Positions 1 to 7,000 of a stretch of DNA of 53,182 nucleotides are shown one piece after another. The DNA is from Candidatus Brachybacterium merdavium (GTDB taxonomy: Bacteria > Actinomycetota > Actinomycetes > Actinomycetales > Dermabacteraceae): positions 1 to 53,182 of the forward strand of contig DWZH01000034.1 of the NCBI GenBank assembly GCA_019118275.1, given 5' to 3'. Under the pieces are notes generated by a model. That model searched no databases, was not told where the DNA came from, and saw only the letters and a list, made by a program, of their open reading frames with translations. Within the stretch, counting starts at the first letter, position 1, and each line of letters starts with the position of its first letter. The translations under genes were made by a program, and so were the position numbers.

Positions 1-2
1 TG

Positions 3-75
3 TGCCCCCGGCAGGATTCGAACCTGCGACACCCGCTTTAGGAGAGCGGTGCTCTATCCCCTGAGCTACGGGGGC
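3..75 (-). tRNA. tRNA-Arg (anticodon CCT)
   Basis: Read on the minus strand this is a 73-nt cloverleaf. The 7-bp acceptor stem pairs 75-69 with 10-4, the T-arm carries GGTTCGAATCC, and the anticodon loop reads CTCCTAA, giving anticodon CCT (decodes AGG, arginine). The 3' CCA is not encoded; the bases after the discriminator A read CA. Confidence 0.96.
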
Positions 76-79
76 TGAT

Positions 80-93
80 CGGTCGATCGACCG
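80..93. repeat. 14-bp perfect palindrome upstream of tRNA-Arg
   Basis: CGGTCGATCGACCG lies 5 bp from the 5' end of the tRNA-Arg gene, in the 110-bp gap that it shares with the divergent gene at 187. It may be part of the tRNA promoter region or an operator. Its GGTCGATC half-site recurs in the palindrome at 19920-19942. Confidence 0.4.
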
Positions 94-186
94 GCGCCCC
101 GCCTGAGTCCCTGCGACGGCTGTTCCGCCGAGATCTTTCAGACTGGGCACCGCGTCATCCTAACGCCCCATGGGAGGATGCATCCC

Positions 187-1644
187 ATGCCGAGCGACGA
201 TCACGACATCCACGACGCCACCGTGCCCGCGATCGCGATCATCCTGGCGGGCGGGGCCTCCACCCGCATGGGGGGCACCGACAAGACCCGTCTGCAGATC
301 GCGGGCGTCAGCAGCCTGGAGCGGGTGCTGCGCGCCGCCCCGGCGGACGAGCGCATCGTCGTGGGCCCGGACGGACAGGATGGTGCCGAGCTCGCCGCGC
401 GTCACGGGGCGCGCTTCGTGCTCGAGGACCCGCCGCGCTCGGGGCCGCTGGCCGCGCTGGCACGCGGCGTCCAGGAGATCGGCGAGCATGCCGGGGGCGA
501 CGCCGGCGGGGACCGCAAGGTCCTGGTGCTGGGCGGTGACATGCCGCTGCTGCGCCGCGAGAGCCTGCTCAGGCTGCTGCGGACCGATCCGCGTGGGACG
601 AGGGTCGTGGCGCTGACCGACGACGAGGACCAGCTGCAGTTCCTCTGCGCGGCCTGGCCGCTGCGCCGCCTGCGCGAGGAGCTCGCCGCGATCGAGCATC
701 CCGAGGGCGGCTGGGCGAATCTGAGCCTGCGCCGGCTGTATGGCCGGCTCGGCGACGACGGGCTGATCACCCACAGCTCCACCGGAGCCGAGAGCGCCGA
801 CCTGGACACCCCCGCCGATCTCGCCGAGGCACGCAGCGCCGCCGGCCCCCGGGTCGCCCTGGCCCAGATCATCGTCCACGACGACATCGCCCGGAACCTC
901 GAGACCGTACGGGACACCGTGGGCCGGGCGGCCAGGACCGGAGCCGATCTGGTGGTCTTCCCCGAAGCCACCCTGACCCCCTTCGGCACCGACCTGCGCA
1001 GGGCCGCCGAGCAGCACCACGAGGCCTTCGAGGAGCTGCTGAGCGAACTGGCCGAGATCCACGGCCTCGCGATAGTGGCCGGCTCCTTCACCCCGGCCGA
1101 CGAAGGCCGGGTCCACAACACCGTGATCGTGCGGGGCAGGGACCTGCACGTGGACTACCGCAAGATTCACCTGTTCGACGCCTACGGGTCCCGGGAGTCC
1201 GAGACCGTCGCCCCCGGCCAGGACCTGATCACCTTCGATCTCGGCGGCTCCCGTCTGGGACTGGCCACCTGCTACGACATCCGCTTCCCCGAGCAGTTCA
1301 CCGCGCTGGCCCGCCGCGGCGCCGACGCCGTGCTGGTGCCGGTGGCCTGGGCAGCGGGCCCGGGCAAGAGCGAGCAGCTGCGGCTGCTGCTGCGCGCCCG
1401 CGCGTTGGACTCGACGATGGCGGTGCTGGCGGCCGACCAGACGCCACCTGCGGGGATCACCGGACGCGCCCCCCGCGGCATCGGCGAGAGCGCGGTGATC
1501 GGCCCGCTCGGCCAGGTGCGCCAGCAGCTCGGCCGCGAGGAGGGTCTGCTGGTGGTCGATCTGGACCTGTCCGAGGTCGAGGCCGCCCGCCTGTCGCTGC
1601 CGGTGCTCCGGCACGGATCTGCCGCGGTGCGCGATGGAGGCTGA
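187..1644 (+). CDS. MobA-like nucleotidyltransferase fused to a nitrilase-family C-N hydrolase
   Basis: Two-domain protein of 485 aa. Residues about 14-216 look like a MobA-type NTP transferase: the nucleotide loop LAGGASTRMGGTDK is at 20-33, an acidic metal site GGDMPLL at 116-122, and the typical ending DLDTPADL follows. With almost no linker, residues about 221-485 are a nitrilase-superfamily hydrolase with the full triad: Glu260 (FPEAT), Lys326 (YRKIHLFD) and Cys362 (ATCYDIRFPE). I chose the ATG at 187 because GGGAGG at 172-177 sits 9 nt upstream; the in-frame ATG at 178 abuts that site. MobA proteins attach GMP to molybdopterin and nitrilases hydrolyse amides or nitriles, but the substrates here are unknown. 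No other molybdenum cofactor genes lie nearby. The fusion is unusual. Confidence 0.88.
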   Translation: MPSDDHDIHDATVPAIAIILAGGASTRMGGTDKTRLQIAGVSSLERVLRAAPADERIVVGPDGQDGAELAARHGARFVLEDPPRSGPLAALARGVQEIGEHAGGDAGGDRKVLVLGGDMPLLRRESLLRLLRTDPRGTRVVALTDDEDQLQFLCAAWPLRRLREELAAIEHPEGGWANLSLRRLYGRLGDDGLITHSSTGAESADLDTPADLAEARSAAGPRVALAQIIVHDDIARNLETVRDTVGRAARTGADLVVFPEATLTPFGTDLRRAAEQHHEAFEELLSELAEIHGLAIVAGSFTPADEGRVHNTVIVRGRDLHVDYRKIHLFDAYGSRESETVAPGQDLITFDLGGSRLGLATCYDIRFPEQFTALARRGADAVLVPVAWAAGPGKSEQLRLLLRARALDSTMAVLAADQTPPAGITGRAPRGIGESAVIGPLGQVRQQLGREEGLLVVDLDLSEVEAARLSLPVLRHGSAAVRDGG

Positions 1645-1742
1645 GGCGCGACGAACGATGAGGGGACGCGCCCGATAACAGGTTCCCGGGTGAAGCAGGC
1701 GAGGCCGGCAGGCGCGCTGAGCTGTCGTCCAGGGCCCTGGCG

Positions 1743-1748
1743 TATCCT
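1743..1748 (+). promoter_or_regulatory. -10 box (TATCCT) for the CopC-like gene
   Basis: TATCCT ends 10 nt before the ATG at 1759. Any transcript would have almost no 5' leader, and no Shine-Dalgarno sequence is visible. Confidence 0.5.
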
Positions 1749-1758
1749 TCCGGGCGTT

Positions 1759-2418
1759 ATGACCTCCGTGCTCCTGCCTTCCCGTACCCCTCGGCGTGCG
1801 GTGCCGAGCATGCTGCTCGTCCTGGCCACCGCACTGATGCTCGCGCTGACCCTGACGCCGCCCCCGGCCCACGCCCACGACACCCTGATCGCCACCGACC
1901 CCGAGGACGGGGCCACGCTCGAGACCTCTCCCGAGGAGATCACGCTCACGTTCTCGGCGAATATCCTGGATGTGAGCCCGGTGGCGCGGATCTCCGATGA
2001 GGACGGTGAGCTGCTGACCGAGATCACCCCCCGCGTCGAGGGACCCGATGCGATCGTCGAGCTCACCGAACCACTCCCGGCGGGCACCCACACGATCCAA
2101 TGGCGGGTCGTCTCCTCCGACGGGCACCCCATCGAGGGTGCGCTCACCATCACCGTCGAACAGGACTCGGAGGACTCGGCCTCCGAGGACGGGGCCGACG
2201 AGGGCGATCAGCAGGCCAGCGACGGCGGCGGGGAGCAGAGTGAGGAGCCGGCCCCGTCCTCCGAGGAGGGCCAGGCCGACGAGGGCTCCGAGACTGTCGC
2301 AGAGGACGAGGCCGATGAGAGCGGCAGTGGGACCCTGCCGCTGCTGCTGAGCGTGATCGGTGTGGCCGTCGTCGGCGCCGCGGTCGCCGCCTTCTTCGTC
2401 CTTCGACGCAAGCAGTGA
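1759..2418 (+). CDS. CopC-domain copper-binding protein, membrane-anchored
   Basis: 219 aa. An N-terminal signal peptide (hydrophobic run about 18-33) should be cut after Ala39 in AHA|HD, leaving a histidine at the mature N-terminus as in CopC-type Cu(II) sites. A second candidate ligand is the histidine in SSDGHPIEG. The beta-sandwich domain spans about 40-135, followed by a Ser/Glu/Asp/Gly-rich acidic spacer (about 135-195), one transmembrane helix and a basic RRKQ end, so the domain is held outside the membrane. CopC proteins act in periplasmic or cell-surface copper handling. No CopD or other copper gene is adjacent. An in-frame start at 1690 is possible, but the one at 1759 starts right before the signal peptide and has a -10 box. 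Confidence 0.85.
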   Translation: MTSVLLPSRTPRRAVPSMLLVLATALMLALTLTPPPAHAHDTLIATDPEDGATLETSPEEITLTFSANILDVSPVARISDEDGELLTEITPRVEGPDAIVELTEPLPAGTHTIQWRVVSSDGHPIEGALTITVEQDSEDSASEDGADEGDQQASDGGGEQSEEPAPSSEEGQADEGSETVAEDEADESGSGTLPLLLSVIGVAVVGAAVAAFFVLRRKQ

Positions 2419-2456
2419 CCCCGGCCCGAGGGCCCGTGCTGCGACGCTGAACGAGA

Positions 2457-2491
2457 GAACGCCCCCGACACCTCAGGTGCCGGGGGCGTTC
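2457..2491. terminator. Bidirectional hairpin terminator
   Basis: Inverted repeat with 16-nt arms (2457-2472 and 2476-2491), one A/C mismatch and a TCA loop. It lies between the convergent CopC gene and the MT0933-type gene. A T-rich tract is lacking, as is common in GC-rich actinobacteria. Confidence 0.75.
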
Positions 2492-2509
2492 GATCATGCT
2501 GCGGGGTGC

Positions 2510-2962
2510 TCAGCGACCGCCCTGGTTCGGGTTCCCCTGGTTGCCGCCCTGGCCCGGGTTGCGCTGGCCGCCACCCTGGCCCTGGTTGCCGCCCTGGCCC
2601 GGGTTGCCCCCCTGGCTCGGGTTGCCACCCTGGCCCTGGTTGCGCTGGCCGCCCCCCTGGCCCTGGTTGCCACCCTGGTTCTGGTTCCCCTGGAATCCAC
2701 CCTGGTTCCCCTGGCTGGTGCCCCGGTTGCCCTGGCTGGCGCCCTGGTTCCCCTGGCTGCCCTGATTTCCACCCTTGCCCTGATCGCCGCCCACGCCGAG
2801 GTGATCGCGGGCCGCGTCAGCAGCGCCGTCGATCTTGTCGTGGTGCTCATCGCCCACGCGGTTCTTGACCTGCTCAGAGGCCGCGTCGAGCCCTTGGTCG
2901 ACCTTGTCCTGGTTGCCCTTCGCGAAGTTCTTCGCCTTGTTCACTGCGTCGTCGAAGACCAC
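2510..2962 (-). CDS. MT0933-type (Rv0909-like 'antitoxin' family) protein with G/N/Q-rich tail
   Basis: 150 aa. Residues about 2-55 (FDDAVNKAKNFAKGNQDK onward, then VDQGLDAASEQVKNR and DKIDGAADAARDHLG) match the small alpha-helical MT0933_antitox family. The family is named after a mycobacterial antitoxin, but its role is poorly defined. The remaining roughly 90 residues are nearly only Gly, Asn, Gln, Pro, Ser and Arg in imperfect repeats, predicted disordered. The GTG at 2962 is chosen because AAAGGA (2975-2970) is 7 nt upstream; longer in-frame extensions run into the upstream regulatory region. No toxin gene is adjacent, so I do not call a toxin-antitoxin pair. Confidence 0.72.
   Translation of the reverse strand: MVFDDAVNKAKNFAKGNQDKVDQGLDAASEQVKNRVGDEHHDKIDGAADAARDHLGVGGDQGKGGNQGSQGNQGASQGNRGTSQGNQGGFQGNQNQGGNQGQGGGQRNQGQGGNPSQGGNPGQGGNQGQGGGQRNPGQGGNQGNPNQGGR
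2557..2678. repeat. 41-bp direct repeats in the G/N/Q-rich tail
   Basis: Two 41-bp copies (2557-2597 and 2638-2678) differ at only two positions and encode QGQGGGQRN-like units on the minus strand. Shorter related units fill the rest of 2513-2770. This looks like internal expansion by slippage or unequal exchange. Confidence 0.8.
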
Positions 2963-3113
2963 GTCGGTGTCCTTTCGTCGAGCGGATCCTCCCGGGTCCG
3001 AGAGGTCCGGCCAAGTTACGACGGGCCGCGCCGTGACACAAACGAGACCTCCGAGTGCCCCGCCCATATGAATGGTTCTGGGCGAATCTGCCGCATTCCG
3101 CGTGCCGGCGATC

Positions 3114-3119
3114 AATACT
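3114..3119 (+). promoter_or_regulatory. -10 box (AATACT) for the DeoR-family gene
   Basis: AATACT ends 6 nt before the GTG at 3126, consistent with a leaderless transcript. Confidence 0.4.
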
Positions 3120-3125
3120 GGGTGC

Positions 3126-3986
3126 GTGAATATGCGCAAAAACGCTCTGGCCCCTGCTGGTGGCGCGGATCCCGCTGAGACGGGTGCTGAGGCGGGCCGG
3201 GACAAGTCCTCCCGCTGGGACCACGTGCTGACCCTGCTGGCCACGACCAAACGCCTGTCCGTCGCCGAGGTCTCTCGCACCCTGGGGGTCAGTGAGTCCA
3301 CTGTGCGCCGCGATTTCATGGAGATGGAGCGGGCCCAGCTCGCACGTCGCACCCACGGGGGCATCGTCGCGATCGACATGGCCTACTCCCTGGCCACGGC
3401 ACCGCGCACCACCGACGAGGACGGAGCTCAGCGTGAGCGAGTGGCGGTGCAGGCCGCCTCCCTGATCGAACCCGGCCAGATCGTCGGCTTCAACGGCGGG
3501 CGCACCACCACCTCCACCGCCCGGCGGGCGGTCTCGCGCCCCGAGCTCGACTCCCGCAACGGCAACCCCGGCCTGACCGTCGTCTGCGCCGCCTTGAACA
3601 TCGCCACCGAGGCGGTGCTGCGCCCGTCGGTGCGCACCGTGGTGCTGGGAGGGGTGGCCGAGCCGTACTCCTTCGAGCTGACCGGGCCGCTGGCCACCGC
3701 CACCATGCGCGATCTGTGGCTCGACACCATGTTCGTGGGCACCGTGGGCCTGGACCTCGAGGCGGGACTGACCTGCAACTCCGAAGCCGAATCCGGGGTG
3801 ACACGGATGATGATCGGCCACGCCCGACGGGTGGTCGGCCTGGCGACAGCCGACAAGATCGGCCATCGCGCCCTGGCGGGGATCTGCCCGGTGGCGGCCC
3901 TGACGGATCTGGTGATCGCCGGACCGGTCCCCGCGGATCTGCGGGTGCACCTCGAGGAGACCTCGGTCCGGCTCCACCTGGTGTGA
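3126..3986 (+). CDS. DeoR/GlpR-family transcriptional regulator
   Basis: 286 aa. An N-terminal winged helix-turn-helix (LSVAEVSRTLGVSESTVRRD, about residues 43-62) is followed by the DeoR C-terminal sensor domain, which resembles a phosphosugar-binding fold (GFNGGRTTT, then VGTVGLDLEAGLT and ATADKIGHRAL). DeoR proteins are usually repressors of sugar or nucleoside use, released by a phosphorylated sugar. No obvious sugar operon is adjacent, so the target is unknown. The GTG at 3126 is preferred over the upstream GTG-type start at 3072 because the added N-terminal residues are not family-like and a -10 box sits just before 3126. Confidence 0.88.
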   Translation: MNMRKNALAPAGGADPAETGAEAGRDKSSRWDHVLTLLATTKRLSVAEVSRTLGVSESTVRRDFMEMERAQLARRTHGGIVAIDMAYSLATAPRTTDEDGAQRERVAVQAASLIEPGQIVGFNGGRTTTSTARRAVSRPELDSRNGNPGLTVVCAALNIATEAVLRPSVRTVVLGGVAEPYSFELTGPLATATMRDLWLDTMFVGTVGLDLEAGLTCNSEAESGVTRMMIGHARRVVGLATADKIGHRALAGICPVAALTDLVIAGPVPADLRVHLEETSVRLHLV

Positions 3987-4049
3987 GCACTGTGAGCAGG
4001 ACCTGCCGGCCGTGCGGCACGCCTGCACGGCACGGCGGCCCGGTCCCGG

Positions 4050-4055
4050 TAGCGT
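4050..4055 (+). promoter_or_regulatory. -10 box (TAGCGT) for the helicase-like gene
   Basis: TAGCGT ends 8 nt before the ATG at 4064, in leaderless configuration. No Shine-Dalgarno sequence is visible. Confidence 0.45.
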
Positions 4056-4063
4056 GATCGACT

Positions 4064-7000
4064 ATGTGGAGACTCCTGCGCGGAAAGAAGCGCCAAGACC
4101 GTACAACCGAGGGTGCGTACCGGCGTGACGATGCCCTCGCGGCGACGGCCCGGGCATACCGCGCGACGCCCGAGCCCGCCGCTGAGGAGGCGACCGCGGG
4201 CGGAGGCGACGCCGACAGACCGGTCGAGCGGAGCCCGCGCGCCGCGGAGCAGGGCAGCACCGAGCACCCCCAGCGGGTCTCGAACAGCTACGACGTGATC
4301 GTCGAGCAGCATCTCGACGAGGTCGGCGCCGGCATCGCCCCCGAACAGGACGAGGACGACCTGCCGCCCCAGCCCCGCGACCACCGGCCCCTCAGCCGTG
4401 AGGACCTGGTCGCCGACGCCCTGGACCGGTGGGCCCAGCAGATCACCGGTGGTGCCACGGCACCCTCGTTCCTGACCCAGATGCGCGGTGGCGGCGTGGT
4501 GCTGGACCTGACCCACTCCCACCCCTCGGGTCTGGCCCAGCTGCTGGCCGGGCGCGGCGCCACCCGCCTGTCCTCCCTGGTCCGCGAGGTGGGTGCGCTC
4601 GCCGATGCCCGTTCCCACGCCCGCACCATCCGCGAGATCGCCGAGCGCCACGCCGAGGAAGTGGGCCTGACCACCTGCCACCTCGGGATCGGAGAAGCGA
4701 CCTGGGTGCCCGAGGACGGCTCCGAACCGATCCACGCACCGGTGCTGGTGCGACCGATCACCTTGCGCCTGCGCGGCAACGCCCGCGAGGACGTGGACCT
4801 GGAGATCGACGCCACCGCGGACCTGAACCCGGTGCTGCTGCGCTCGCTGCGCGAGGCCGGGGTGGCAGTGGATGCGCGAGCCCTGCTGGCCACCACCGAC
4901 AGCTCCCACGGCTTCGATCCCACCCCCGTGCTCGACGCTTTCCGCGCACTCGGTCAGCCCCTGCCCGGCTTCCGCATCTCCCACGCCCTGGTGGTCGGCA
5001 ATCTCATGGACGCGGCCGGCACCGTCGCCGAGGACCTCACCGCCGACCGGAGCGACTGGGTGGACTCCTCCGTGGTCGCGGCCCTGTCCGGGGACGAGGC
5101 GGCGCGCGGCGAGGTGCTCGAGACCGCGCAGGCCGAGGTCCCCCAGGTCCCCGAGGAGGAGCTCGTGGCGGCGGTGGACCCGGACCACCGCGCCATCCTG
5201 GACCGCGTGCTGGCCAGGCAGGACCTCGCAGTGGCCGCCCCGCCTGGCTCCGACAGCCTGGATCTCGTCCTGGACCTGGTCCAGGAGCTCAACGCCCGCG
5301 GACGCAGCGTGCTGGTGGTCTCCCAGCGCCGCCGCAACCTCGCCCAGCTGGTGGCGATCGCCGAGCAGCGGGGCATCGAGGAGCTGGTCTTCGACCTTTC
5401 ACCGGATCCCTCCCTGCAGCGCAACGCCTCGGCCTCGCTGCTGCGCAGCCTGCGTCGGGCCGGCACCTACGGACTGGGCGCCGACGCCGACCCCGCCGAG
5501 CTGGATGAGCTGGCCGAGGCCCGCGAGATCCTGGTCGGGCACGTGGAGGCCATGCATCGACTCCAGAGCCCCTGGAACGCCTCCGCCCATGACGCCATCT
5601 CCGCGCTCGCGGCCCTGACCAGACTGCGTCCGGCACCGCGCACCACTGTGCGCCTGCGCGCCGACGCCGCCGCCCGGATGGTGGGCGAGGACCGTCGGCG
5701 CTACACCGAGTCCCTGCGCGAGGCCGCCGAGGCGGGCGTGCTGACCACCGGCCCCGAGGAATCCGCCTGGTACGGCGCCCCGATCAGCTCCGACACCCAG
5801 GCCCGGCGCGCCGCGGAGCTGCTGGACCAGCTGCGCGAGGACGCCCTGCCGCAGCTTCGGCGCGCCGTGTCCGCCAGCGGCGAGGCGATCGGTCTGACGC
5901 CGGTGACGACCGTGCACCAGCTGACCAAGCGCCTGGTGCTGCTGGACCGGGTGCGGGCGCTGCTGGCCGTCTTCCAGCCGGCCGTGTTCGGCGCCGAGCT
6001 GCCTGACCTGGTCGCCGCCACCGCCGACAAGGCCTGGCGCGCCGAGCACGGCGTGAGCATGGGCTGGGGCCTGCGCCGTCGTCTGCGCAAGGTGGCCGCC
6101 TCCCTGCAGCGCCCCGCCTCGCTGAGCCCGGACCTGCACCGCGACCTCGGCGAGGCGCGACGGGTGCGCGAGGACTGGGCGCGCGAGGCACTGGAGGCCG
6201 GGAGCCGGCCCTCCCTGCCGAAGAACCTCGACTCCGTCCGCTCCGCGGCCGCCCGGATCGAGAAGATCTTCGACGAGCTCGCGGTGCTCCTCGAGGGCAC
6301 CCCCGCCGGAACGGACCTGGCCCGCACCGATCTCGACGAGCTCGAGCAGCGCCTGGAGGCGCTGCACCGTGACCGCGAGGACCTGACGACCCTGCCGCGC
6401 CGCACCGAGCTGCTGCGCCGCCTGGAGCTGGATGGACTGGGCGAGCTGGTCGAGGACCTGCGCCTGCGCCGGGTCAGCGCCGACCAGGTCGGACCGGAGC
6501 TGGAGCTGTCGTGGTGGCGCAGCGTGCTGGAGCTGATCGCCGGCGCCGAACCGACCATCTCCCAGTACGACGGCACCTCCCTGTCCCAGGTCGCCGAGCG
6601 GTTCCGCCGCCTGGACGCCCAGCACCTGGACAACGCCTCCGCGCGCGTCCATGCCGCGGCCGACGAGGTCCGGGTCAACACCATGAAGACCTACCCGGAC
6701 ACCTCTCGCGCGGCCATTGCGGAGCTGGCGCGCTCCTCGACGGTCTCCATCCGCGACCTCGCCGCGAAGTACGAGGACATCCTCTTCCACGCCCGCCCCA
6801 CCTGGTTGGCCTCGCCGTACCTGGTGCCCCAGGTGGTGCCGCGGGGCCGGCATTTCGACGTGGTGATCGTCGCCGACGGCGGACGACTGCCCACGGCCGC
6901 CGCCCTGCCCTCGATCGTGCGGGCCAAGCAGACCGTGGTGGTCGGAGATCCCCTCGAGTACGGGGGAGAGTCCGCGCCCAGCCTGCTCGACGACTTCCTG

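Noticed and set aside
160-2127. Long minus-strand frame opposite the MobA-nitrilase and CopC genes
   Set aside because: Its composition is that of a GC-rich shadow frame (Gly/Arg/Gln/His-rich, no domain), and it crosses two convincing plus-strand genes.
2496-2765. Plus-strand Pro/Trp/Leu repeat frame
   Set aside because: It is the complement of the G/N/Q repeats on the minus strand, which belong to a recognisable protein with a Shine-Dalgarno site.
2510-2770. CRISPR-like array
   Set aside because: The repeats are coding, have no unique spacers of even length and no cas genes.
2510-3986. Toxin-antitoxin pair (MT0933-type with the DeoR gene)
   Set aside because: The genes are divergent, the neighbour is a standard DeoR regulator, and no toxin fold is visible.
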